Assembly (NCBI GenBank): GCA_963699495.1
Contig: CAVOUB010000005.1
Coordinates: forward strand, 186,001-250,000
DNA: 64,000 nt
Source: JAIBJN01 sp963699495
GTDB taxonomy: Bacteria > Actinomycetota > Thermoleophilia > Gaiellales > Gaiellaceae
Reading direction: 5' to 3'
Part shown: positions 1 through 7,482 of the stretch, piece by piece
How positions within the stretch are numbered: the stretch's first letter is position 1
Layout of the letters: every line of letters begins with the position of its first letter
Notes under the pieces: model-generated
The model's database searches: none
Told to the model about the DNA's origin: nothing
Seen by the model: the letters and a program-made list of their open reading frames with translations, nothing else
Program-made: the position numbers and the translations under genes

Positions 1-1
1 G

Positions 2-700
2 CCGGTCGACGGCATCGTCGGGCACGAAACTCGCGACCGCTGGAACCCAGGCGCCGGGGGCATGTGCTGCCACTCGATCGCGCTCGACCCCGACGAGCCG
101 GAGCGCATGTACGTCGGCATCTCCGCCGCCGGTGTCTTCCGGAGCGAGGACGGCGGCGAGACGTTCACGCCGGCGAACCGGGGCACGGCGGCCGACTTCC
201 TCCCCGACCCGTTCCCTGAGCTCGGCCAGTGCGTGCACAAGCTGCTCCTCCATCCGGGGAGACCGGGGCGGCTGTGGCAACAGAACCACTGCGGCGTCTA
301 CCGCACGGACGACCACGGCGAGAGCTGGGAGCGCCTCGAGGGCAACGGGCTCCCGAGCGGCTTCGGCTTTCCGCTCGCTCTCGACCACCGCGACCCCGAC
401 GCCGCCTTCGTCATCCCGGAGGAGAGCGCGGAGAACCGGGTGACCCCGAACGGACGTCTCGGCGTCTACCGGACGCGCGACGGCGGCTCCTCCTGGGAGC
501 TCCGGACCGACGGGCTGCCCGAGCCGGCCTGGGGAGCGGTCATGCGGGAGGGCTTCGCCTCCGACCGGCTCGACGCCCCGGGTATCTACCTCGGCACCCA
601 GAGCGGCTCGCTCTTCGCCTCCCCGGACGCCGGCGAGACGTGGCTCGAGGCCGCCTCCCAGCTCCCGCCGATCCTCTCGGTGGAAGCGCAGAGCTCCTGA
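2..700 (+). CDS. Asp-box/BNR repeat (sialidase-like beta-propeller) protein, 3' part
   Basis: The reading frame is open from the left edge of the window, so the true start lies outside. The visible 232 residues contain four Asp-box-type repeats (RSEDGGETF, RTDDHGESW, RTRDGGSSW, SPDAGETW) spaced as in a BNR/VPS10-like beta-propeller. Asp-boxes are structural turns, not catalytic residues, so this should not be called a sialidase. A MoaD/ThiS-like gene follows about 155 bp downstream on the same strand. No transmembrane segment or sorting signal is seen in the visible part. The fold is well supported; the function is unknown. Confidence 0.8.
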   Translation, partial: PVDGIVGHETRDRWNPGAGGMCCHSIALDPDEPERMYVGISAAGVFRSEDGGETFTPANRGTAADFLPDPFPELGQCVHKLLLHPGRPGRLWQQNHCGVYRTDDHGESWERLEGNGLPSGFGFPLALDHRDPDAAFVIPEESAENRVTPNGRLGVYRTRDGGSSWELRTDGLPEPAWGAVMREGFASDRLDAPGIYLGTQSGSLFASPDAGETWLEAASQLPPILSVEAQSS

Positions 701-762
701 CAGGATGATTGCGCGCCGACTGGGTGCGATGGGCGGTTCGAGTCAAGGACGCAGGGAGCGTT

Positions 763-780
763 CATACCTGGAGAGGTATG
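763..780 (+). terminator. small hairpin between the BNR and MoaD-like genes
   Basis: A 7-bp perfect stem (CATACCT/AGGTATG) with a GGAG loop lies in the gap after the BNR stop codon. There is no T-run behind it, so it could be a weak terminator, a processing site or chance. The rest of the 701-857 gap shows only the ribosome binding site of the next gene. Confidence 0.3.
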
Positions 781-857
781 GGCGCGACTGAGGACGCGGC
801 CTCGGGCCGTCCAGCGCGGCCAGACGGCATCGCCCCTCATTCTGTTAGGAGCTCTTG

Positions 858-1121
858 GTGGCCGTAGTCCTTCTTCCCTCCCTGCTCGCGGCCGAGGCAG
901 GCGGCCGCAACCGCTTCGAGCTGGACGCGGCGACCGTCGGCGACGCCCTGCGCGCGCTCCCGGTGGCGAGCCTCGTCCTCGACGAGCGCGGCGAGCTGCG
1001 GCGGCTCGTGAACGTCTACGTGGACGGAGTCGACGCGCGCGACCGCGGCGGCCTGGGCGCCGAGCTCACCGGCGGCGAGACGATCAGGCTCGTCGCGGCG
1101 ATCGCGGGCGGACGAGGCTAG
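858..1121 (+). CDS. MoaD/ThiS-family ubiquitin-like protein
   Basis: This 87-residue protein has the length and features of the beta-grasp sulfur-carrier family: a middle segment on LVNVYVDGVDARD, then a GETIRL turn and a C-terminal AAIAGGRG. Family members are adenylated and thiocarboxylated on a terminal Gly-Gly. Here two residues (RG) follow the GG, so either they are trimmed or the protein is not a standard sulfur carrier. GTG 858 was chosen over TTG 855 because AGGAG at 847-851 then has a 6-nt spacing. The stop overlaps the convergent secG stop. No moaE or thiG partner is in the window. Confidence 0.75.
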   Translation: MAVVLLPSLLAAEAGGRNRFELDAATVGDALRALPVASLVLDERGELRRLVNVYVDGVDARDRGGLGAELTGGETIRLVAAIAGGRG

Positions 1122-1339
1122 TCGAACTGGTAGAAGAGCACGACCGTGTTGATGGCGAAGAGCAGCGCCACGAACACGGTCAGCCGGGTCAGGTTCCGCT
1201 CGACGATGTGCTGGCCGCCCTGCGAGGTCGGCGTGAAGCCCATGCCGCCGAAGCCCGTGTCCCGGCCGGAGTGCATGAGCACGAGGCCGATCAGCGCGGC
1301 GGAGAGCAGAACCTGGATGACTGCGAAAAAGCCGGTCAC
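1118..1339 (-). CDS. secG: Preprotein translocase subunit SecG
   Basis: A 73-residue protein with the SecG layout: an N-terminal hydrophobic helix (FFAVIQVLLSAALIGLVLMH), the cytoplasmic Gly-rich loop GFGGMGFTPTSQGG, and a second helix (VFVALLFAINTVVLFY). SecG associates with SecYE at the membrane and supports SecA-driven export. The GTG at 1339 gives the normal family length and begins 5 bp after the stop of the upstream metal-transporter gene, so the two are probably co-transcribed. The stop overlaps the convergent MoaD-like gene. Confidence 0.9.
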   Translation of the reverse strand: MTGFFAVIQVLLSAALIGLVLMHSGRDTGFGGMGFTPTSQGGQHIVERNLTRLTVFVALLFAINTVVLFYQFD

Positions 1340-1344
1340 GGCGG

Positions 1345-2289
1345 TCAGGCTAGCAGGTCGCCCCTCGACCCCGACCGGCTGATCTCGAGGCCTCGCGCCG
1401 AGCCGACGTGCTCGACCTGGAGCGTGGTGTGGTCGATCCCGAAGCGCTCGTGCAGAAGCGTTTCCAGCTCGAGCCGGATGCGATGGCAGTCGGCGCCGGG
1501 CTGCACCAGCACGTGCGCCGACAGCGCCGGAAAGCCGTCGGTGACGGTCCAGACGTGGAGGTCGTGCGCCTCGACAACCCCCGGGTGAGCCACGATCGCC
1601 GGGCCGACGTCGGCCGGCGGCGCCGACTCTGGCGCACCCTCGAGAAAGATCCGTCCCGAATCGCGCAGGAGCGACCACGCCGCGGCGAACATGAGCGCCG
1701 CGACGAAGAGCGAGGCGATCGGGTCGAGCCGGTTCCAGCCGGTGGCCAGGATCAGGAGCGCGGCGATGCCCGTCCCGACGAACGCGGCCAGGTCGGTGAC
1801 GATGTGGAGGTAGGCGCCGCGAACGTTCAGGCTCTGACGCCGCGCACGCGAAAGAAGGGCGACGACGACGAGGTTCACAGCGATTCCGGCCAGGGCCACG
1901 ACCCCGACGACGGCCGCGTCGACCTCGGGCGGGTCGAGCAGGCGCCGGACCGCCTCGTAGACGATCCAGCTCCCGAAGAGCAGGAGCGCGAGGCCGTTTG
2001 CCTGCGCGGCGAGGATCTCGACCCGCCCGAACCCGAAGGTCCACCGGCCTCCGGCCGGCCGCGCCGCGAGCGACGCCGCGAGAAGCGCGAGGCCGAGGGC
2101 CGCGGCGTCGGTCAGCATGTGCCCGGCGTCTGCGAGCAGCGCCAGCGAGCTGGCGAGGATCCCGAAGACGACCTCCGCGACCATGAAGGCGAGCAGGAGG
2201 GCCAGCGAAAGGCCGAGCAGCCGCCGATCGGCCGGCCCGGACACCCGCGCGTCGGCGTCGTGGCGGTGATCGTGGTGCATCCAGCTCAT
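1345..2289 (-). CDS. Cation diffusion facilitator (CDF) family metal/H+ antiporter
   Basis: A 314-residue CzcD/ZitB-type transporter. The His-rich N-terminus (MHHDHRHD) is typical of zinc exporters. TM2 and TM5 carry the HxxxD metal-site pattern (LADAGHMLTD and YLHIVTD). About six hydrophobic helices are followed by a cytoplasmic ferredoxin-like domain with HDLHVWTV and a C-terminal HTTLQVEH. It should export Zn2+ or a similar divalent cation in exchange for protons; the exact metal cannot be read from sequence. The ATGA overlap with the preceding glycosyltransferase shows translational coupling, probably without functional linkage. Confidence 0.92.
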   Translation of the reverse strand: MSWMHHDHRHDADARVSGPADRRLLGLSLALLLAFMVAEVVFGILASSLALLADAGHMLTDAAALGLALLAASLAARPAGGRWTFGFGRVEILAAQANGLALLLFGSWIVYEAVRRLLDPPEVDAAVVGVVALAGIAVNLVVVALLSRARRQSLNVRGAYLHIVTDLAAFVGTGIAALLILATGWNRLDPIASLFVAALMFAAAWSLLRDSGRIFLEGAPESAPPADVGPAIVAHPGVVEAHDLHVWTVTDGFPALSAHVLVQPGADCHRIRLELETLLHERFGIDHTTLQVEHVGSARGLEISRSGSRGDLLA

Positions 2290-3305
2290 TGTGCCGCGGC
2301 CTCCTCCAGGACCCGCTCCACCTTTCCGGCCTGGATGCGCACGTCGTGCAAGGCTGCGGCCTCGCGTCCGGCCGGATTCGGGTTGGGAAGCTCGGCCGCC
2401 AGCGCGAGGCCGGCGGCGATTGCCTCGACATCGGTCGGCTCGACCAGCACCCCGGCCTCGGACGGCACGAACTCGGGCGGCCCGCCGACCCGCGTGGCCA
2501 CGACCGAGCGCTCGGACGCGAGCGCCTCCAGGAGCGCCTGACCGAACGGCTCCACGAGGCTCGGCTGGGCGACGACGTCGGCGGCGCCGATCCAGTCGGC
2601 GACCGCGTCGTGGGGGACGCGGCCGACGACGCGGACGGCGTGCCTTCCCTCCAGGGCCGGGCGCAGCGGCCCGTCGCCGACGAAGGCGAGACTCCCCCGG
2701 CCGAGGCGGGCGAAAGCGTCCGCGAGCCGCCCCGGGTTCTTCCGTTCCTCGAGGCCCCCGACCGCGAGGAAGAACGGCGGCTCTCCGGCCCAGCCGAGGC
2801 GGGCCCGAAGCTCGCCCGCGTCGCGGCCGCGGAAGCGCTCGAGGTCGACGCCGCAGTCGATCACCTCGACCCGGCCCTCGAGGCCGTGGAGGCGCGCGAC
2901 CAGCTCTCGGCGGAGGAAGTCGGAGACGGCAATCACCCGCGCCGAGCGCAACGCGAGCTTGGTCGCGCTCTCGAACCCGGGGATGGTGCCGATGTTACGG
3001 ACGTCCCGCCCGTGGGCCGTGACCACGAGGCCGGCGCCGACGGTCCGGGCCGCAAGGGCTGCAGCGCCGCCGGCCGGGAAGAGGAAGTGCGCGTAGACCA
3101 CGTCCGGACGAAAGCGGCGCGCCTCGCGAACGGCGTCCGCGGCGAGCCGCGGGTACTTCGTGCGAGAGCCTCCACGGCGGTCGACGACCGCGTAGGCAAG
3201 CTCGTGACCCCGACGTTCGAGCTCCCGCGCGAGATCGGCGACGAAGACCCCGAAGTCGGGGCTGGACGGGCCTGGATACATCTGCGAGACGAGGAGAATG
3301 CGCAC
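2286..3305 (-). CDS. Glycosyltransferase family 4 (GT-B fold)
   Basis: This 339-residue protein starts with the GT-B signature MRILLVSQMYPGPSSPDFGVF. It carries HGRD in the N-terminal domain and, in the C-terminal domain, VEPFGQALLEALASE, the E-x7-E nucleotide-sugar motif of retaining GT4 enzymes. LAVGGLEERKNP marks the interdomain region. It probably transfers a sugar from a nucleotide donor to a lipid or glycan at the inner face of the membrane. Donor and acceptor are unknown, and no polysaccharide cluster surrounds it. The start is 68 bp from a divergent small gene. Confidence 0.88.
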   Translation of the reverse strand: MRILLVSQMYPGPSSPDFGVFVADLARELERRGHELAYAVVDRRGGSRTKYPRLAADAVREARRFRPDVVYAHFLFPAGGAAALAARTVGAGLVVTAHGRDVRNIGTIPGFESATKLALRSARVIAVSDFLRRELVARLHGLEGRVEVIDCGVDLERFRGRDAGELRARLGWAGEPPFFLAVGGLEERKNPGRLADAFARLGRGSLAFVGDGPLRPALEGRHAVRVVGRVPHDAVADWIGAADVVAQPSLVEPFGQALLEALASERSVVATRVGGPPEFVPSEAGVLVEPTDVEAIAAGLALAAELPNPNPAGREAAALHDVRIQAGKVERVLEEAAAQ

Positions 3306-3373
3306 TGTTGACTCTTGTCTTGATTCCCCGAACGGGGGGTGACCGCCTGCCTGGGCGCCGCTACGGTCGAAGC

Positions 3374-3622
3374 ATGGCGAAATCTGCGGCCGCCGGCGTC
3401 GACGTCGCCGTCGTCGAGGAGCACCTGGCCCGTTACGCGGTTTCCTGCCCGCTCTGCAAAGCGGTCGACCGCCTCGGCGTCGGCCAGCAACCGTGCGAGA
3501 TCGCGTCCAGCGACGGCGCGGATGACTCCATCTCGGTGATCGTGGTCGTCTGCACGCGCTGCGGCTACCTGATGCCCCTCGCGGCCGACCGCATCACCCC
3601 CGCAGAAGAGAAGGCGGCCTGA
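3374..3622 (+). CDS. Small conserved zinc-ribbon-like protein
   Basis: An 82-residue protein with two paired cysteine motifs, CPLC near residue 25 and CTRC near residue 60, separated by a hydrophobic beta-strand-like segment. This arrangement fits a zinc ribbon. The ATG at 3374 is preferred because the upstream extension reads as promoter-like GC-rich DNA. It is divergent from the glycosyltransferase. The stop codon lies in the loop of the terminator hairpin described separately. I do not recognise a specific family, so function is unknown. Confidence 0.65.
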   Translation: MAKSAAAGVDVAVVEEHLARYAVSCPLCKAVDRLGVGQQPCEIASSDGADDSISVIVVVCTRCGYLMPLAADRITPAEEKAA

Positions 3623-3633
3623 GCCGCCTTCTC
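3608..3633. terminator. bidirectional terminator-like hairpin
   Basis: GAGAAGGCGGC and GCCGCCTTCTC form a perfect 11-bp stem around a CTGA loop that contains the stop codon of the zinc-ribbon gene. It sits between two convergent genes and can serve both. There is no clear T-run. Confidence 0.65.
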
Positions 3634-3644
3634 GGGGCCGCCGC

Positions 3645-3908
3645 CTAGGCGGCCTTGAGTCGCCGCGAGTCGCGCTCGAGCCGCTCTTCGGCCCTCGCGC
3701 GGGCGCGGATCTCGTCCGACGGGCCGAAGCGCTCGTACGCGCGCAGAGCACGCGCCTCCGCCCACAGCTCGTCGATCTGCTTGGAGAGCTCCGCGGCCTC
3801 GGCCGACTTGGCCGGATCGAAGCCGTCGTTGAGCTCGTGCCAGAGCTCGGCGCGCCGTTCAACGGCACCGTCGAGGTCGGCCCGGATGTCATTCATGGTT
3901 CGCATCAC
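3645..3908 (-). CDS. Small charged, helical hypothetical protein
   Basis: An 87-residue, strongly charged, alpha-helical protein without cysteines or hydrophobic segments. Heptad-like spacing across about residues 10-75 suggests a short coiled coil. Codon usage is GC3-rich like the neighbours. Three in-frame starts are possible (GTG 3908, ATG 3905, ATG 3896), none with a clear Shine-Dalgarno. It is convergent with the zinc-ribbon gene across the shared hairpin. No function can be assigned. Confidence 0.55.
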   Translation of the reverse strand: MMRTMNDIRADLDGAVERRAELWHELNDGFDPAKSAEAAELSKQIDELWAEARALRAYERFGPSDEIRARARAEERLERDSRRLKAA

Positions 3909-3965
3909 ACCGTTAAAAACGCGGCTGCGACGGCCGGAATTCCGGCGTTTGGGGCCTTCGTCCGA

Positions 3966-4427
3966 CTACGCAGCCCGGGCCGTCTTGACGTCCGCCGGGA
4001 GCGTCCCCGGCGGCCCGAAAACGGTGATCCGCGCCGCTGTCGCAACGGCGGCGACGGTCGCGGCGTCTTCGTCGGCCGACCACCCGGTGCCGGCGACGAC
4101 CGGCCCGGCCGCCCGCAGGAAGTCCTCGTAGCGAGCCGCCGAGCGGGCGAAGGTCGTGAAGACGAGTCGGGTCCGCGCCGACTCGGCGCGGAAGGTGTGC
4201 ACGAGGGCCTGTCGGACGACGAACGTCTCGCCGGCCGCGAGCCGAACGGCGTCCTCCCCGGCGTACACGGTGACGCTGCCTTCCAGGACGTGCACGGCCT
4301 CGTCCGCCTCGTGGGCGTGCAGCGGAGCCATGAAGCCCGCGGACGCCGAGCTCTCGACCGAGACGAGCCGGCCGCCGGAGGCCGAGGCCAAGGTCGCGAT
4401 TCGCTGGATTGTCGGCGTCTCGCTCAT
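3966..4427 (-). CDS. Cupin-domain protein
   Basis: A 153-residue protein with a single small cupin barrel. The first motif is PLHAHEADEAVHVLEG, which supplies metal-binding His/Glu residues. The second region is AAGETFVVRQALVHTFR, containing the later His. Such proteins bind a metal or small ligand; sensors, isomerases and dioxygenases all occur, so the reaction cannot be stated. The C-terminal roughly 50 residues are Ala/Val-rich and outside the barrel. ATG 4427 gives a normal N-terminus. It lies downstream of the MarR gene on the same strand, with a gap of 74 bp. Confidence 0.75.
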   Translation of the reverse strand: MSETPTIQRIATLASASGGRLVSVESSASAGFMAPLHAHEADEAVHVLEGSVTVYAGEDAVRLAAGETFVVRQALVHTFRAESARTRLVFTTFARSAARYEDFLRAAGPVVAGTGWSADEDAATVAAVATAARITVFGPPGTLPADVKTARAA

Positions 4428-4501
4428 GGGCCACAGCTTCAAGCACGGGCACGGCGGCGGGAAGGCGGCCACCCAGCGTCTAGCGGTGCGGCTAACCGAA
4501 C

Positions 4502-4987
4502 CTAAGCGGCCGGGCAGGACGCGTCGTCGGCGGCGACGCCCGGCAACTTGCCGAGCAGGTCGGCCAGCGCCTCGATCTCCCCGAGGCTGAGATGCTCCTC
4601 CAGGAGGGCCCTGATCGACCGCTCGTGCTCGCATGACGCAGACCGGAGCGCCTCTGCCCCGGCGTCCGTCAGCCGTGCATAGACGACCCGAAGGTCGCCT
4701 GGGCACTCGGCGCGCTCGACCAGGCCGCCGGTCTCGAGCCCTTCGAGCAGCCGGGTCACGCCCGACGGCGTGAGCGCGAGGCTCCTGGCGAGGTCGACGC
4801 GCTTCATGCGGTGGCCCTCCGCCTGGGAAAGGAGGTAGAGCGTCTCGTAGTCGTTGATGCTCAGGCCGTGATCGGCGAGCAGCCTGGCGCTGAGGCACCG
4901 CACCGTGGTCGCGTGGGCCCGAAGCAGGCGCGTGAAGGCTTGCACCGCCGCTGGGGCGTTTGCATTCTCGGTGACTGTTGCGGACAC
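4502..4987 (-). CDS. MarR-family transcriptional regulator
   Basis: A 161-residue winged-helix repressor: a dimerisation helix, then the HTH region MKRVDLARSLALTPSGVTRLLEGLE, then the wing with AECPGDLRVVYARLTDAG (the DxR wing motif). It is divergent from yceI, and two near-palindromic boxes lie between them, so it very probably represses both itself and the yceI/FMN-reductase operon. GTG 4987 is preferred over TTG 4999 because the TTG would lie inside the first operator box; the upstream TTG remains possible. The inducing ligand is unknown. Confidence 0.88.
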   Translation of the reverse strand: MSATVTENANAPAAVQAFTRLLRAHATTVRCLSARLLADHGLSINDYETLYLLSQAEGHRMKRVDLARSLALTPSGVTRLLEGLETGGLVERAECPGDLRVVYARLTDAGAEALRSASCEHERSIRALLEEHLSLGEIEALADLLGKLPGVAADDASCPAA

Positions 4988-5041
4988 TTGCGTACTCAAA
5001 TTAGTTCTGCTACCTTCTCTTGCGTACTCAATAGTATACTA
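4988..5041. promoter_or_regulatory. Double MarR-type operator and divergent promoter
   Basis: TTGCGTACTCAA occurs twice, at 4988-4999 and 5020-5031, 32 bp apart (three helical turns). Each box is a near-perfect dyad (10 of 12 positions), as expected for a MarR dimer. The second box is followed by TAGTATACTA (5032-5041), a palindrome containing TATACT in both orientations that can act as the -10 element for both divergent transcripts. This is one of the few AT-rich stretches in the area. Confidence 0.75.
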
Positions 5042-5066
5042 ATCAACCAAGTGGAAGGTGAAGCGC

Positions 5067-5615
5067 ATGAGCACGACGGACACCACGACGATCGCCGCGG
5101 TCGGCACCTGGACGCTCGACCCGGTTCACTCGATGGTCGGCTTCGAGGTCTCGTACCTCGCCGGCACGTTCAAGGGTCAGTTCCGGGACGTGTCCGCGAC
5201 GCTGTCGGTCGGCGAGGAGGGGCGTGCGACCCTCGAGGGCGTCGCCAGGGTCGCCAGCGTCGAGGTCAAGGACGAGAACCTCGAGGCGCACCTGCAGAGC
5301 CCCGACTTCTTCGACGCGGAGAACTTCCCCGAGCTCCGCTTCCGGGCCGAGGACATCACGATCGACGGCCAGCAGATCACGGCCGACGGAGAGATCACGA
5401 TCAAGGGCGTCACGAGGCCGGTCACGGTCACCGGCACGGTCTCCGCGCCCATGGAGGACCCCTGGGGCAACCAGCGTCTCGGCCTCACGGTCACGGCCGA
5501 TGTCGACCGCACCGACTTCGGCCTCAAGTGGAACAACCCGCTTCCGAGCGGCGACGCCGCCCTCGCGAACGAGGTCAAGATCATCGCCGAGCTGCAGTTC
5601 GTGAAGGCGGCCTAG
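5067..5615 (+). CDS. YceI-family (lipid-binding lipocalin-like) protein
   Basis: A 182-residue protein covering the whole YceI domain: GTWTLDPVHSMVGFEVSYL at the start, FKGQFRDV, then ITADGEITIKGVTRPVTVTG, ending in LKWNNPLPSGDAALANEVKI. YceI proteins form an extended barrel that binds polyisoprenoid or similar amphiphilic ligands. No signal peptide is present, so this member should be cytoplasmic. ATG 5067 is preceded by GGAAGG at good spacing. It is the first gene of a MarR-controlled operon with an FMN reductase 4 bp downstream. Confidence 0.9.
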   Translation: MSTTDTTTIAAVGTWTLDPVHSMVGFEVSYLAGTFKGQFRDVSATLSVGEEGRATLEGVARVASVEVKDENLEAHLQSPDFFDAENFPELRFRAEDITIDGQQITADGEITIKGVTRPVTVTGTVSAPMEDPWGNQRLGLTVTADVDRTDFGLKWNNPLPSGDAALANEVKIIAELQFVKAA

Positions 5616-5619
5616 CTCG

Positions 5620-6195
5620 ATGCGGATCCTCGGCATCTCCGGCAGCCTCCGCCGGGACTCCTACAACACCGCCCTGCTGCGCGCGGCGGCCGACTTCCTG
5701 CCCGACGACGTCGAGCTGGAGATCTGGGAGGGCCTGAAGGCGGTGCCGCCCTACGACCAGGACGACGACACGGATCAGGCGTCGGCGGCGGCCGCGGAGC
5801 TGCGCTCCGCCTTCGCCGGCGCCGACGCCGTGCTCATCGCCACTCCGGAGTACAACGCCTCCATCCCCGGCCAGCTCAAGAACGCCCTCGACTGGGTCTC
5901 GCGGCCGGTGGCGACGAATCCGCTCCGGAACAAGCCCGCCGCAGTGGTGGGCGCCTCGACCGGCGCGTTCGGAGCCGTGTGGGCGCAGGCCGAGCTCCGC
6001 AAGGTGCTCGCGACGATCGGGGCCCGGGTGCAGGAGACGGAGGTCGCCTGCCGCCACGCGGACACGTGCTTCGACGAGGAGCTGCGCCTGGTCGACGAGG
6101 GCATCCGCGCCGCGCTAGCAGAGAGCGTCGAGGAGCTCGTCGCCGCGGCGCGCGCCCGCACGGAGGCGCAAACGGCGGTCCCTTTCGCGGCGTAG
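5620..6195 (+). CDS. NADPH-dependent FMN reductase (flavodoxin-like)
   Basis: A 191-residue flavoprotein of the NADPH-dependent FMN reductase/azoreductase type. It begins with the FMN phosphate-binding loop GISGSLRRDSYN and contains TPEYNASIPGQLKNALDW, the family hallmark, followed by GASTGAFGA. It should reduce flavin or quinone-like substrates with NAD(P)H in the cytosol. Co-transcription with yceI under a MarR repressor suggests a response to quinones, electrophiles or other stress; this is inference. Confidence 0.9.
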   Translation: MRILGISGSLRRDSYNTALLRAAADFLPDDVELEIWEGLKAVPPYDQDDDTDQASAAAAELRSAFAGADAVLIATPEYNASIPGQLKNALDWVSRPVATNPLRNKPAAVVGASTGAFGAVWAQAELRKVLATIGARVQETEVACRHADTCFDEELRLVDEGIRAALAESVEELVAAARARTEAQTAVPFAA

Positions 6196-6225
6196 ACACG
6201 GACGCCGACGCCTGAGCGGCGGCCA

Positions 6226-6594
6226 GTGGCCAGAATGGGCAAGCACTCGACGGGCGTGACGGTCGCCGACGTGCGTGCCTTCGTGCTCACTCTGCCGCGG
6301 GCCTACGAGGTCTTCGTCCGCGGCCGTGTCAAGTTCAGAGTCGGGCAGATCGTCTTCGTCGCCTTCTCACAGGACGAGACGGTGATGGGCTTCGGCTTTC
6401 CCAAGGAGTGGCGCCAGGCGCTCGTGGAGAACGAGCCGGGCAAGTTCATGCTGCCCGGAAAGTCCGACATGCGCTTCAACTGGGTCTGCGTGCGGCTGGA
6501 TGCGATCGACGAGGAGGAGATGCGCGAGCTCGTCCTCAATGCCTGGGCAATGGTCGTGCCCAAGTACGTCTCGGAGCCCTACGCCGAGCGCTAG
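6226..6594 (+). CDS. MmcQ/YjbR-family protein
   Basis: A 122-residue protein of the MmcQ/YjbR (CyaY-like fold) family, recognised by VADVRAFVLTLPRAYE at the start, KFRVGQIVF, and the terminal WAMVVPK segment. Family members are small, sometimes called DNA-binding; the role is not established. The GTG at 6226 or the ATG at 6235 may be the start. It is 30 bp downstream of the FMN reductase and may be read from the same promoter. Confidence 0.8.
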   Translation: MARMGKHSTGVTVADVRAFVLTLPRAYEVFVRGRVKFRVGQIVFVAFSQDETVMGFGFPKEWRQALVENEPGKFMLPGKSDMRFNWVCVRLDAIDEEEMRELVLNAWAMVVPKYVSEPYAER

Positions 6595-6613
6595 GCGCGC
6601 TCGCCGTCACGAG

Positions 6614-6686
6614 AGCCGGAGGAGGGACTCGAACCCACGACCTACCGCTTACAAGGCGGTTGCTCTACCAGCTGAGCTACTCCGGC
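6614..6686 (-). tRNA. tRNA-Thr (anticodon TGT)
   Basis: The minus strand folds into a full cloverleaf: acceptor stem GCCGGAG/CTCCGGC, D-arm AGCTCAGCTGGTAGAGC, anticodon loop CTTGTAA flanked by CCGCC/GGCGG, and T-arm GTGGGTTCGAGTCCC. The anticodon TGT reads ACA/ACG codons. The 3' CCA is not encoded. It lies just upstream of the convergent end of the MmcQ gene and downstream of the sigma-factor gene. Confidence 0.97.
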
Positions 6687-6708
6687 CTGGCCGGGAAATC
6701 GTAGCGCG

Positions 6709-7377
6709 CTAGTCGTCGAGGACCTGGCGGCCGCTCTGGTGCTGGAGTACCTTGCGCTTCACGCGCTGGAGCGCGTTGTCGATCGTCTTCGTGTCGCAGC
6801 CGAGCTCCTCCGCCATCTCGTCGTAGGAGTTGCCCTCGAGGTAGAGGCGGAGCGCGTCGGACTCGAGCGGCGAAAGGCCGGTGCCCAGGCAGAAGACGAG
6901 GCTCTGCAGCTCCTGCGTCGAGATGACGCAGACGGCCGGGTCGTCGACACCCGGGCCCGGGAGCGCGTCGCCGAGCGTGCACTCGCCGTCGTCCTGGCCG
7001 GCAGGTGTCTGGCTGAACGAGACGTACGTGTTGAGCGGCGCATGCTTGAAGCGCGTCGCCGTCTTGATCGCAGTGATGATCTGCCGCGTGATGCAGAGCT
7101 CGGCGAAGCTGCGAAACGACGTCTCCTTGTCGGCCCGGAAGTCCCGCACCGCCTTGTAGAGGCCGATGAGGCCCTCCTGGTTGAGATCGTCCGACTCGCC
7201 GCCCGCGAGGAAGTAGGAGCTCGCCTTCAGGCGGACAAAGCCGGTGTAGCGGCGGATGAGCGCGTCCATCGCGGCCGAGTCGCCGTTTCGGGCTCGCAGG
7301 ACGAGCTGCAGGTCGGCGAGCTCTCGCTGACTGCGCTCTTGAGCGGTGCGGGCTGTTGCGGGCTGGCGGCGGGCCAC
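6709..7377 (-). CDS. sigH: RNA polymerase sigma factor, SigH/sigma-30 type
   Basis: A 222-residue sigma-70-family protein. Region 2 is clear (LIRRYTGFVRLKASSYFLAG, then DDLNQEGLIGLYKAVRDF) and region 4 is C-terminal (LSPLESDALRLYLEG, then YDEMAEELGCDTKTIDNALQRVKRK). The spacing and the linker resemble the sporulation SigH group rather than ECF factors. In Bacillus sigH follows yacP, and here it does too. The GTG start has an AGGAGG 7-8 nt upstream. Sporulation cannot be inferred from this gene alone; SigH-like factors in Actinomycetota have other roles. Confidence 0.9.
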   Translation of the reverse strand: MARRQPATARTAQERSQRELADLQLVLRARNGDSAAMDALIRRYTGFVRLKASSYFLAGGESDDLNQEGLIGLYKAVRDFRADKETSFRSFAELCITRQIITAIKTATRFKHAPLNTYVSFSQTPAGQDDGECTLGDALPGPGVDDPAVCVISTQELQSLVFCLGTGLSPLESDALRLYLEGNSYDEMAEELGCDTKTIDNALQRVKRKVLQHQSGRQVLDD

Positions 7378-7482
7378 GGCTTGTCCTCCTGGGATCGGTG
7401 TCCGGAGGGGCCGGAAGGGGCCTCCTCGTAAACCCTAACCCTCAAGTTGAGGTCTCGATCGTAGCAGGGAGCCCTGGAAAGT

